NCBI GenBank assembly: GCA_041984235.1
Contig: JBHIYN010000016.1
Location: 72,715-136,714 of the forward strand
Source: JBHIYN01 sp041984235
GTDB taxonomy: Bacteria; Pseudomonadota; Gammaproteobacteria; Ga0077536
DNA length: 64,000 nt
Reading direction: 5' to 3'
Shown: piece by piece, positions 20,062 to 28,354 of the stretch
Layout: the number at the start of each line of letters is the position of its first letter
Position numbering within the stretch: the stretch's first letter is position 1
Position numbers and translations under genes: made by a program
The notes under the pieces: generated by a model
What the model saw: only the letters and a program-made list of their open reading frames with translations
The model's database searches: none
Told to the model about the DNA's origin: nothing

Positions 20062-21411
20062 TCAGGTTGTGAGTATCCTTTCCAGATTGGCGTAATCCTC
20101 CTGGATACGCGAATCGCTGGCTTTCAGTTCCGCTACCTTGCGGCAGGCATGGATGACCGTGGTGTGGTCGCGCCCGCCGAAGGCATCGCCGATCTCGGGC
20201 AGGCTGTGGTTGGTGAGGTCCTTGGACAGCGCCATCGCCACCTGGCGCGGTCGCGCGATCGACCGGTTGCGGCGCTTGGAGAGCAGGTCGGCGACCCGGA
20301 TCTTGTAGTACTCCGCGACCGTCTTCTGGATGTTGTCCATGGTTACCATGCGATCCTGCAGGGCGAGCAGGTCGCGCAGGCCTTCCTTGGCGAACTCGAG
20401 CGTGATCGGGTTGCCGGTGAAATTGGCGTTGGCGACGACCCGGTGCAGGGCCCCCTCCAGCTCGCGGATGTTGGAGCGGAAACGCTTGCCGATGAAGAAG
20501 GCGACCTCGTGGGGCAGATCGATGCCGTTCTGGTGCGCCTTGCGCATCAGGATCGCGACCCGCGTCTCCAGTTCCGGCGGCTCTATGGCCACCGTGAGGC
20601 CCCAGCCGAAGCGTGACTTGAGCCGCTCGGCGACCCCGGAGACCTCCTTGGGATAGCGGTCGCAGGTCAGCACGATCTGCTGCTGACCCTCAAGTAGGGC
20701 ATTGAAAGTATGGAAGAATTCTTCCTGGGAGCGTTCCTTGCCGGCGAAGAACTGGATGTCGTCGATGAGCAGCGCGTCGACCGAGCGGTAGAAGCGTTTG
20801 AACTCGTTAATGGCGTTGTGCTGCAGGGCCTTGACCATGTCGGCGACGAAGCGCTCGGAGTGCAGGTAGACCACCCGGGCGCCGTCACGGCTGCCGCCGA
20901 TGAGATTGCCGACGGCGTGCATGAGGTGGGTCTTGCCCAGTCCGACGCCACCGCAGATGAACAGGGGGTTATAGGCTTTTCCCGGGTTTTCAGCAACTTG
21001 CAGGGACGCGGCGCGGGCGAGCTGGTTCGATTTACCCTCGACGAAGCTGTCGAAGGTGAACTCCGCCTTGAGTCCCGAGGCGTGCTTGCCGCCCGGTTCG
21101 GCCGGGCGCCTGGGCGCCGGCCGGCGGGCTTCCGGCGCTGCCGCGGGCGGCGCGGGTGTGCGCGCTTCAGCGCTGCCGACGGCGATGCGCAGTGCGAATT
21201 CAGGGCCCGGCGCGAGATCGTCGACGATCAGCTGGATGCGCTCCGAGTACTTGTCCCTGATCCAGTCGAGCACGAAGCGGTTGGGCGCCAGGATCGCCAG
21301 GCTGTCACCTTCCTCGACCGCCTGCAGGGGCCGGATCCAGGTGTTGAATTGCTGCGGCGACAGCTCGCGTTCGAGCTGTTGCAGGCATTGCTGCCAGATG
21401 GAATCGTGCAC
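20062..21411 (-). CDS. dnaA: Chromosomal replication initiator protein DnaA
   Basis: DnaA binds the origin and opens it. The 449-residue protein has all four domains: N-terminal helicase-contact domain (SIWQQCLQQLERELSPQQFN), a variable linker (residues about 80-110, rich in Ala and Pro), the AAA+ domain with Walker A GGVGLGKTHLMHAVGN and Walker B ALLIDDIQFFAGKERSQEEF, and the C-terminal box-binding signature GGRDHTTVIHACRKV. The start is GTG. DnaA boxes occur on both sides of the gene, so autoregulation is likely. Confidence 0.98.
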   Translation of the reverse strand: MHDSIWQQCLQQLERELSPQQFNTWIRPLQAVEEGDSLAILAPNRFVLDWIRDKYSERIQLIVDDLAPGPEFALRIAVGSAEARTPAPPAAAPEARRPAPRRPAEPGGKHASGLKAEFTFDSFVEGKSNQLARAASLQVAENPGKAYNPLFICGGVGLGKTHLMHAVGNLIGGSRDGARVVYLHSERFVADMVKALQHNAINEFKRFYRSVDALLIDDIQFFAGKERSQEEFFHTFNALLEGQQQIVLTCDRYPKEVSGVAERLKSRFGWGLTVAIEPPELETRVAILMRKAHQNGIDLPHEVAFFIGKRFRSNIRELEGALHRVVANANFTGNPITLEFAKEGLRDLLALQDRMVTMDNIQKTVAEYYKIRVADLLSKRRNRSIARPRQVAMALSKDLTNHSLPEIGDAFGGRDHTTVIHACRKVAELKASDSRIQEDYANLERILTT

Positions 21412-21477
21412 CGTTCAGGTCGTCTCGCGGGGCCGGGTCGGTTGTGGTCGGGGCGAGTGTAACCGCCTTAACCGAGC

Positions 21478-21486
21478 TTATCCACA
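21478..21486 (+). promoter_or_regulatory. DnaA box between dnaA and rpmH
   Basis: An exact consensus TTATCCACA lies in the 205-base gap between the divergent dnaA and rpmH genes. In pseudomonads this gap carries oriC. Only this single perfect box is obvious, so it may serve dnaA autoregulation instead. Confidence 0.65.
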
Positions 21487-21520
21487 GGCCGCGCCGGGAC
21501 CCAATACAGACCTGAAAAGA

Positions 21521-21550
21521 TTGACATTTTTTCGTCAACCCGCCTATTAT
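21521..21550 (+). promoter_or_regulatory. Sigma-70 promoter of rpmH
   Basis: TTGACA at 21521-21526 and TATTAT at 21545-21550 are separated by 18 bases, close to the ideal sigma-70 promoter. The -35 hexamer also forms an inverted repeat, TTGAC...GTCAA. The promoter lies 67 bases before the rpmH start. Confidence 0.75.
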
Positions 21551-21616
21551 CGCGGCCCTTTTTCGGGGCCCTGCCCGGCAGTGCCTTGGTCTTACCCTAC
21601 GAGCATGTCTTGAACC

Positions 21617-21754
21617 ATGAAACACACATTTCAACCCGGACGACTGAAACGCGCACGCAAGCACGGCTTCCGCGCGCGCATGAAGACCAAGGCAGGCCGA
21701 CGCGTGATCAAGGCCCGCCGTGCGCGCGGACGCGCTCGCCTGGCCGCGCAATAG
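21617..21754 (+). CDS. rpmH: 50S ribosomal protein L34
   Basis: The very basic 45-residue L34 of the large ribosomal subunit: MKHTFQPGRLKRARKHGFRA, then RMKTKAGRRVIKARRARGR and a short C-terminus ending AAQ. The family is normally 44-46 residues, so the protein is complete. A strong promoter precedes it. Its last bases (ATAG) overlap the reading frame of rnpA. Confidence 0.97.
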   Translation: MKHTFQPGRLKRARKHGFRARMKTKAGRRVIKARRARGRARLAAQ

Positions 21755-22155
21755 TCTGCTCCGAGCGGCGTAGCACGACGCCGCAGCACGCGTTTCCTTT
21801 CCGCCCTGCGCAGCGCATCCTGCGCAGTTCCGAATTCGTTCACGTCATGCGTGACGGCAAGCGTCTGCGGCATGCTGCCTACACCCTGCACTACCTGCCC
21901 AATCGTGTCGGTCATGCGCGACTCGGCCTCGCGATCGGGCGACGCGTCTCTCCGCATGCCGTGATCCGCAATACGCTCAAGCGCATCGTGCGCGAACGCT
22001 TTCGTCACCTGGCGCCGCGCCTGCCGGCACTCGACATCGTGCTAAACGCACGCGCGCCTGCCGCGCAGCTCGACCGTCGCACCCTCGCGGCCGCCGTTGA
22101 CGACGCACTGCTGCAACTCGCCGTGCGCCATCCTCCTGAACCCGAAGCGCACTGA
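21751..22155 (+). CDS. rnpA: Ribonuclease P protein component (start uncertain)
   Basis: RnpA is the basic protein cofactor of RNase P. The frame contains FPFRPAQRILRSSEFVHVMRDGKR, the family core ARLGLAIGRRVSPHAVIRNTLKRIVRERFR (RNR-type motif) and a DIVLNARAP block. No ATG, GTG or TTG occurs in this frame between the rpmH stop and the conserved N-terminus. The first base given here is an ATA codon overlapping the rpmH stop. The alternatives are TTG codons at 21586 or 21610, upstream of rpmH, which would nest rpmH inside rnpA, or a truncating ATG at 21847. Confidence 0.85.
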   Translation: MVCSERRSTTPQHAFPFRPAQRILRSSEFVHVMRDGKRLRHAAYTLHYLPNRVGHARLGLAIGRRVSPHAVIRNTLKRIVRERFRHLAPRLPALDIVLNARAPAAQLDRRTLAAAVDDALLQLAVRHPPEPEAH

Positions 22156-22168
22156 AGCCCGCCGTTCC

Positions 22169-23824
22169 ATGGATAACATCCGTCTCGCTCTCGTCGTCGC
22201 CCTGTCCTTTCTCGGGCTCATGCTGTGGCAGGCCTGGGAACAGGACTACGGTCGCGTTGCCGCGCCGCCGCCCATGCCCGCTGCCGACACGGATGCACCG
22301 GCTTTCGAGCTGCCGGCAACCCCGCCGCCTGCAACACCGGTCGCCGGTGCGCCGGACGTCGAGCTACCCGACGCGGCGATGACCCCGTCGCCCGCAGCGC
22401 ACGAGGCAGCGACCGAGATCACGATCGTCTCCGACGTTCTCGCGCTCACCGTTTCCAGCGAGGGCGGCAACCTGGTGCGCACCGCGCTGCGCCAGTATCC
22501 CCTGGACCCGGACGTGCCCGAGGTTCCGGTCGAGTTGCTCGGTGTCGCGCCGCCCCGCATCTACGTCGCCGAAGGCGGACTCGCCGGTGATCGTGCGTTG
22601 CCCAATCATCACTCACCCTACCGCTTCCGGGCCACGCACTACGCGCTGGCCGACGGTGCGGACAGGCTGGTCGTACCGCTGACGTGGCAGGGTGAAGACG
22701 GCGTCACGGTCGAGAAGCGCTACGTTCTCGAGCGCGGCAGTTACGAGATCACCATCGAGTACGTGATCGACAACGGCTCGGAAGAAGCGTTGCGCGTGCA
22801 CGACTACGCACAGCTCAAGCGCAACGAGGAGTCGTCGCGCCAGGGCATGGTCTACACCTACACCGGTGCCGTGCTCTCGACCCCAGAGCAACGCTTCGAG
22901 AAATACGATCTCGACGATCTCGAAGAGCAGCCGCTAGACGTCGCGGCAAGCGATGCCTGGGTCGGCATCATGCAGCATTACTTCGTGTCCGCGCTGATCC
23001 CGCCGGCCGGCCGTGCTTACCAGTTCTACTCCAAGGTGCTGGACAACGCCGTCTACCTGGTCGGCTTTCTCGGTCCCGCGGCCGAGGTCGCGCCGGGCGC
23101 ACAGGCGCGGCTCGCGGCGACGCTCTTCATCGGACCCAAGCGCCACGATCTGATCGAGTCGGTGACCCCGGGTCTCGAGCTGACCGTCGACTACGGCATC
23201 CTGTGGTTCATCGCCAAGCCGCTGTTCGTGGTGCTGCGCATGATCCACGACCTGATCGGCAACTGGGGTTGGGCCATCGTGATCCTCACGATCCTGCTCA
23301 AGCTGGTGTTCTACCCGCTCTCGGCGGCCGGTTATCGTTCGATGGCCAACATGCGGCGCGTGCAGCCGCGCATGCTCGCCATGCGCGACCGTTACAAGGA
23401 CGATCGTGCGCAGCTCAACCAGGCCATGATGCAGCTCTACAAGGAAGAGAAGATCAATCCGCTCGGCGGCTGCCTGCCGATCCTGATCCAGATCCCGGTG
23501 TTCATCGCGCTCTACTGGGTGCTGCTCGAGAGCGTGGAGATGCGCCAGGCGCCGTTCATCCTGTGGATCAACGATCTCTCGACGCGCGATCCGCTGTTCG
23601 TGCTGCCGCTGCTGATGGGCATCAGCATGTGGGGCCAGCAGAAGCTGAACCCCGCACCGCTGGACCCGACCCAGGCCAAGGTCATGCAGATCCTGCCGTT
23701 CGTGTTCACGGTGTTCTTTGCCTTCTTCCCCGCGGGCCTGGTGCTGTACTGGCTGGTCAACAACATCCTGTCGATTGCCCAGCAGTGGCAGATCACGCGC
23801 CAGATCGAGCAGGCCGCGGACTGA
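22169..23824 (+). CDS. yidC: Membrane protein insertase YidC
   Basis: YidC inserts and folds inner-membrane proteins with or without SecYEG. The 551-residue protein has the proteobacterial layout: an N-terminal membrane segment (residues about 4-22), a Pro/Ala-rich linker, a large periplasmic domain (to about 340) and five C-terminal membrane segments. The cytoplasmic loop shows MRRVQPRMLAMRDRYKDDRA and the core shows NPLGGCLPILIQIPVFIALYW. It begins 13 bases after rnpA; the yidD gene usually found between them is missing. Confidence 0.97.
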   Translation: MDNIRLALVVALSFLGLMLWQAWEQDYGRVAAPPPMPAADTDAPAFELPATPPPATPVAGAPDVELPDAAMTPSPAAHEAATEITIVSDVLALTVSSEGGNLVRTALRQYPLDPDVPEVPVELLGVAPPRIYVAEGGLAGDRALPNHHSPYRFRATHYALADGADRLVVPLTWQGEDGVTVEKRYVLERGSYEITIEYVIDNGSEEALRVHDYAQLKRNEESSRQGMVYTYTGAVLSTPEQRFEKYDLDDLEEQPLDVAASDAWVGIMQHYFVSALIPPAGRAYQFYSKVLDNAVYLVGFLGPAAEVAPGAQARLAATLFIGPKRHDLIESVTPGLELTVDYGILWFIAKPLFVVLRMIHDLIGNWGWAIVILTILLKLVFYPLSAAGYRSMANMRRVQPRMLAMRDRYKDDRAQLNQAMMQLYKEEKINPLGGCLPILIQIPVFIALYWVLLESVEMRQAPFILWINDLSTRDPLFVLPLLMGISMWGQQKLNPAPLDPTQAKVMQILPFVFTVFFAFFPAGLVLYWLVNNILSIAQQWQITRQIEQAAD

Positions 23825-23846
23825 CCGTCCGCTGACGGGCACGGCG

Positions 23847-25184
23847 GTGACCACCGAGACCATCGTCGCGGTGTCCACGCCCCCGGGCCGCGGTGGCATC
23901 GGCGTGGTGCGCCTCGCCGGTCCCGCCGCCGCCGCGATTGCCAGGCAGATCTGCGGTATCGATCTGCGTCCGCGCCACGCGCACTTCGCGCAGTTCCGGG
24001 ATGCCGACGGTTGCAGCATCGACGCCGGTATCGTGATCCACTACCCGGCGCCCGGTTCCTATACCGGTGACGACGTCAGCGAGCTGCAGGCACACGGCAG
24101 CCCGGTGGTGCTCGACCAGCTCGTGCAGCGCGCCTTGGCACTGGGCGCGCGCGCCGCGCGTCCGGGCGAGTTCACCGAGCGCGCGTTCCTGAACGACCGG
24201 CTGGACCTGGCCCAGGCCGAGGCGGTGGCCGATCTGATCGCCGCGCAAAGCGTGCGCGCCGCGCGTGCCGCGCAGCGCAGCCTTGCCGGCGAGTTCGGGC
24301 AGGCGGTCGCGGCGATCGTCGCGGCGGTGCGGGCGGCACGCGCCGAGCTCGAGGCCGGCATCGATTTCGCCGAAGACGTCGACGACTCCGACCTGCTCCG
24401 CGACCAGGCGCAGCGCCGCGCGGATCTGCTCGACACGCTGGACGACGTCATCGCGCGTGCGAGCAGCGGTGCGCGACTGCGCTCCGGCGCCACGCTGGCC
24501 ATCGCCGGCGCACCCAACGTCGGCAAGTCGTCGTTGCTGAATCGCCTGGCCGCGCGCGAGCGCGCCATCGTTTCCGATCGGCCGGGCACCACGCGCGACC
24601 TGGTCGAAGCCGATATCCTGGTCGCCGGCCTGCCGCTGACGGTGATCGATACCGCCGGGCTGCGGGTGAGTGCCGATGACGTCGAACGCGAAGGCATGGC
24701 GCGCGCCGAGCAGGCGATCGCGGCGGCCGACCTGACCCTGCTGGTGACCGACGATCCCAACCAGTGCGACGCGCAGACCCTGTGGCAGGCACTGGGCCGC
24801 CACGATGCGCCGCCGGCCACGCACGTCGTGGTGCTGAACAAGATCGACCGCCTCGGTGTCGTGGCCGGTTGCCGTGACGGTGTCGTGAGCCTGTCCGCGC
24901 TGAGTGGCGCCGGCCTCGATGCCTTGCATAGCGTGATCGCCAACCGCCTCGGCGTGGACGAAGCGGCAGAGAACGAGTACGCGGCGCAGCAACGTCACCT
25001 CGACGCCTTGCGCGCCGCGCGCGAGGCGCTGGCGGGCATCGACGAAACGCTGGTCGGCGAGCATCCCGAGATCGCCGCCGAGCATTACCGTCGCGCCGAC
25101 GCCGCGCTCGAAACGATCGCCGGGCGCCACACCAGCGAAGACTTGCTCGGTGCCATCTTCGCGCGTTTCTGTATCGGCAAGTGA
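23847..25184 (+). CDS. mnmE: tRNA modification GTPase MnmE
   Basis: MnmE, with MnmG, makes the 5-carboxymethylaminomethyl group on wobble uridine of certain tRNAs. The 445-residue protein starts at a GTG (TTETIVAVSTPPGRGGIGVVR, the family's N-terminus). It contains the GTPase motifs GAPNVGKSSL, the switch DTAGLR and NKID, and ends in the essential C-terminal CIGK. It lies 22 bases after yidC. Its TGA overlaps the GTG of the next gene. Confidence 0.96.
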   Translation: MTTETIVAVSTPPGRGGIGVVRLAGPAAAAIARQICGIDLRPRHAHFAQFRDADGCSIDAGIVIHYPAPGSYTGDDVSELQAHGSPVVLDQLVQRALALGARAARPGEFTERAFLNDRLDLAQAEAVADLIAAQSVRAARAAQRSLAGEFGQAVAAIVAAVRAARAELEAGIDFAEDVDDSDLLRDQAQRRADLLDTLDDVIARASSGARLRSGATLAIAGAPNVGKSSLLNRLAARERAIVSDRPGTTRDLVEADILVAGLPLTVIDTAGLRVSADDVEREGMARAEQAIAAADLTLLVTDDPNQCDAQTLWQALGRHDAPPATHVVVLNKIDRLGVVAGCRDGVVSLSALSGAGLDALHSVIANRLGVDEAAENEYAAQQRHLDALRAAREALAGIDETLVGEHPEIAAEHYRRADAALETIAGRHTSEDLLGAIFARFCIGK

Positions 25185-26089
25185 GCGCTACGCCCGCCCT
25201 GCTGGTGATCACGCTGAGCAACGTCGGCGACGTCGTCATGACCACGCCGGTGATGGAAGCGCTGGCCGCAGCCTATCCGGCGAGCCGTATCGACGTCGTC
25301 GCCGACGCGCGCTCGTCCGACCTGCTCGCCGCCGCACCGTGGCTGGGCCGGCTGTACCATCGTCACAAGCGCGGCGGCGCGGGCGCGCAGTGGCGGCTGT
25401 GGCGTGCGCTCAGGCGTACCCGCTACGAGGTCGTGGCGGATCTGCGCACGGGTTTCCTGCCCTACCTCCTGCGCGCGCGGCACCGGCTGGTGAAACCGCC
25501 GCGCGACGCGGCACGCCCGCACGCGGTGGAGGAGCACTTCGCGGTGCTGGCGCCGCTGCTCGGTGCCGCCTCACCGCCGCCGTGCCGCCTGCATCTTGCC
25601 GACCCGGCCCGCGCGGCAGCCAGCGCGCTGCTGGCCGACCTGCCCGGCCGTCGCTGGCTCGCGATAGCGCCGGGCGCGAACTGGCCGGGCAAGCGCTGGC
25701 CGGCGCAGCGCTACCGCGACTTGCTGGCGCTGGCCGCGAGCGACTTCGACGCCGCCATCGTGCTCGGCGGGCGTGGCGACCTGGAGACGCCGTTCGACGG
25801 CGCGGGGCTGACCCTGGCGCACGCCAACCTCGTCGATCGCACCACGCTGCCGGTCGCGGCCGCGGTGCTCGCGCGCGCCGCCGCCTTCGTCGGCAACGAT
25901 TCCGGGCTGGGCCACATGGCCGCCGCACTCGGCGTGCCGACCCTGACCGTGTTCGGTCCCGGCCAGCCCGCGCGCTACCGGCCGTGGGGCGCACGCACGC
26001 ACGTGGTATACGCGCCCGACGACGATCTCGCTGCGCTGGACGCCGCCACCGTGCACGCCCGGCTGCGCGCCCTGGCGCCGCGCGACTGA
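25181..26089 (+). CDS. Glycosyltransferase family 9 (heptosyltransferase-like)
   Basis: A 302-residue protein resembling ADP-heptose:LPS heptosyltransferases, which add heptose to the lipopolysaccharide inner core. The N-terminus (VITLSNVGDVVMTTPVMEAL) and the C-terminal sugar-nucleotide motif FVGNDSGLGHMAAALGVPTLTVFGP are characteristic. The middle shows AIAPGANWPGKRWP. It overlaps the end of mnmE by four bases (GTGA), so it is co-translated with it although unrelated. It begins the surface-glycan cluster. The exact acceptor cannot be read from the sequence. Confidence 0.85.
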   Translation: MSATPALLVITLSNVGDVVMTTPVMEALAAAYPASRIDVVADARSSDLLAAAPWLGRLYHRHKRGGAGAQWRLWRALRRTRYEVVADLRTGFLPYLLRARHRLVKPPRDAARPHAVEEHFAVLAPLLGAASPPPCRLHLADPARAAASALLADLPGRRWLAIAPGANWPGKRWPAQRYRDLLALAASDFDAAIVLGGRGDLETPFDGAGLTLAHANLVDRTTLPVAAAVLARAAAFVGNDSGLGHMAAALGVPTLTVFGPGQPARYRPWGARTHVVYAPDDDLAALDAATVHARLRALAPRD

Positions 26090-26093
26090 CGCC

Positions 26094-27128
26094 ATGCGTA
26101 TCGCCCAGGTCATGCTCGCCCGCGGCTTCGGGGGTGCCGAGCGCTCCTTCGTCGACCTCAGCCGCGCGCTCGCCGCGCGCGGCCACACCGTGCTCGCCAT
26201 CGGTGAGCGCCGCGGCGTGGCGCTCGGCATGCTCGACGGCGTTGCCGGGATCACCACCTTGGGGATACGTTGTCACGGCAGCTGGGACCGGCTCGCGGGT
26301 CACGCCGTGCGCCGCGCGCTCGCAGGGTTCGCGCCCGCCGTCGTCCACACCCACCTGGCGCGCGCGGCGCATCTCGGCGGTCGCGCCGCGCACGCCCTGG
26401 GCCTGCCGACGCTGGCCAAGACCCACAACCTGGTCGACCTCAAGTACTACCGCGCGATCGACTGCCTGGTACCGACCACGCAGGCGCAGGCCGACTACCT
26501 CGCCGCGCACGGTGTCGCCGCGTCGCGCATCACGCGCATTCCGAATTTCACCGCGGTGCAGGCGGTGACGACGCTGGCCGCGCAGGCCGAGGGCACGCCG
26601 GGGTGCCTGAAGGCGATCGGCCGCTTCGTGCACAAGAAGGGTTTCGACACGCTGGTCGAGGCGCACGCCGTGCTCGTGCGCGAGGGCCGTGAGGTGACCC
26701 TGGAGCTCGCCGGCGACGGACCCGAGCGCGCGCATCTCGAGGGGCGCATCGCGGCCCTCGGGCTCGGCGCGCGCGTGCGCCTCACCGGCTGGTGTGACGA
26801 TGTCGCGGCGTTTCTCGACGGCGGCGACCTGTTCGTGCTGCCCTCGCGCGACGAGCCGTTCGGGATCGTCGTCATCGAAGCCATGGCGCGCGGCGTGCCG
26901 GTGCTCGCGACCCGCACCCAGGGTCCGCTGGAGATCCTGCCCGACGACTGCGGCTACCTGACCGTGGCCGACGACCCGGCCGCGCTGGCCGCGGCGATCG
27001 CCGGCGCGCTGGACGACCCCGACCGGCTCGCCCGCGCGCGCGCCGCGCTGGCACGCTTCCACGCGCATTACAGCGTGGAACAGGTGGTCACCCGCTACGA
27101 GGCGCTCTACGCGCGTCTGGCCGGGTAG
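26094..27128 (+). CDS. Glycosyltransferase family 4
   Basis: A 344-residue GT-B glycosyltransferase. The C-terminal donor domain shows GRFVHKKGFDTLVEAHAVL, LELAGDGPERAHLE and the EX7E-type block SRDEPFGIVVIEAMARGVPV. The N-terminus MRIAQVMLARGFGGAERSFVDL is typical of LPS or capsule transferases that retain sugar configuration. It starts 4 bases after the previous gene and is probably in the same transcript. Sugar and acceptor are unknown. Confidence 0.87.
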   Translation: MRIAQVMLARGFGGAERSFVDLSRALAARGHTVLAIGERRGVALGMLDGVAGITTLGIRCHGSWDRLAGHAVRRALAGFAPAVVHTHLARAAHLGGRAAHALGLPTLAKTHNLVDLKYYRAIDCLVPTTQAQADYLAAHGVAASRITRIPNFTAVQAVTTLAAQAEGTPGCLKAIGRFVHKKGFDTLVEAHAVLVREGREVTLELAGDGPERAHLEGRIAALGLGARVRLTGWCDDVAAFLDGGDLFVLPSRDEPFGIVVIEAMARGVPVLATRTQGPLEILPDDCGYLTVADDPAALAAAIAGALDDPDRLARARAALARFHAHYSVEQVVTRYEALYARLAG

Positions 27129-27242
27129 CACCAGGCCATCGCTGCCGGATGGCGGCGGCGTCCGCCCGCTGCGTTACACGCCTGCGGTGACGCGTACCGA
27201 CGGCGCGTAACGGTTCGCGCCCGTGGCCTGCCCGTTCTGCGC

Positions 27243-28226
27243 TCAGGCACGCGGTGGGGCGACCAGGTCTTCCGCGGCGAGCCGCGCCCACACCGTGTCG
27301 ACGTCGACCGCACCCAGACAGTCCGCGGCGCGCTGCCCGGCGTGCGCCGGGTCGAGCTCGACGCAGGCGATCACGCGCGCGGCCTGGCCGAGCGCGTGGT
27401 TGCGGCGCCAGTCGCTGGGCCCGAACAAACCGAACACCGGAATGCCTGCCGCCGACAGCACGTGCATCGGCCCGGAGTCGTTGGTCACGGCGAAGCGTGC
27501 GCGGCGACCGAGCTCGGCGAGGGCGACGATGTCGAACGCGCCGGTGGCATCGAGGCCGCCGCCGCGCGCGCACAGCGTGCGGTTGAGCGCCCGGTCGTCG
27601 GGTCCGCCCAGCCACGCCACGTCGTGCCCGGCATCGCGCAGCCGTGCGGCGAGCTCGGCGAAGTGCGGCCAGCGTTTCTGCGGCCGCGCGGCACTGGCGC
27701 CGGCATGCAGCAGCACGGGTGCCCGGCGTGCGGGCAGGTTGTGCGCCAGCCACGCGTCGACCCGCGCGCGCGCCGTGTCGTCCGCCGGCAGCAGCGGCGT
27801 GCGCGCGGTGACCGCGACCCCGGCGCTCGCCAGCACCGCGCACAGGCGCTCGAAGATGTGCCCCTCGCCGCGCCAGGGTGTACGCGGGTGATGGGTGTAG
27901 GGATAGCGCGCATGATTGCCGACGCGCTCGCCGATCCCGGACAGCGCGCACAGCACGCCGCTGCGATCGTTGCCCTGCAGATCGTAGACGCGGCTGAAGC
28001 CGCCGCCGCGCAGGTAACGCAGCAAGCGCCACATGGCGCGCGCGCCGCGCCGCGGCAGGGCGACCACCTCGAGCCCGGGCCAGCCCGCGAACAGCGGCGC
28101 GAAGGCCGGCGTGGTCAGCAGCGTGCAGTCGTCATCGGCATGGTGGCGCACGATGGCGTCGACCAGGGGCGTGGCCATGACCACGTCGCCGAGCGCTCCG
28201 AGCTTGATGATCGCGATTCGGGCCAT
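27243..28226 (-). CDS. Glycosyltransferase family 9 (LPS heptosyltransferase-like)
   Basis: A 327-residue second member of family 9 in the cluster. It has the N-terminal MARIAIIKLGALGDVVMATP, characteristic of heptosyltransferases, a middle PVLLHAGASAARPQKRWP and the donor-binding VTNDSGPMHVLSAAGIPVFGLFGP. It is more typical of the family than the gene at 25181. It runs on the minus strand, facing away from the CgeB-like gene, with 128 bases between the two starts. Confidence 0.88.
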   Translation of the reverse strand: MARIAIIKLGALGDVVMATPLVDAIVRHHADDDCTLLTTPAFAPLFAGWPGLEVVALPRRGARAMWRLLRYLRGGGFSRVYDLQGNDRSGVLCALSGIGERVGNHARYPYTHHPRTPWRGEGHIFERLCAVLASAGVAVTARTPLLPADDTARARVDAWLAHNLPARRAPVLLHAGASAARPQKRWPHFAELAARLRDAGHDVAWLGGPDDRALNRTLCARGGGLDATGAFDIVALAELGRRARFAVTNDSGPMHVLSAAGIPVFGLFGPSDWRRNHALGQAARVIACVELDPAHAGQRAADCLGAVDVDTVWARLAAEDLVAPPRA

Positions 28227-28354
28227 GGGGCAGCGGGCAAGGGATGACGGCGAAGACCCGGCCGGCGCGCCGGGCGAGGGTCTACAAGCTTATCCGGTTC
28301 GGCTATCCTTCGCCGCTCCCCGCAGCCGCGCCCGCCCCGCGCCCGAGCCTTCCC

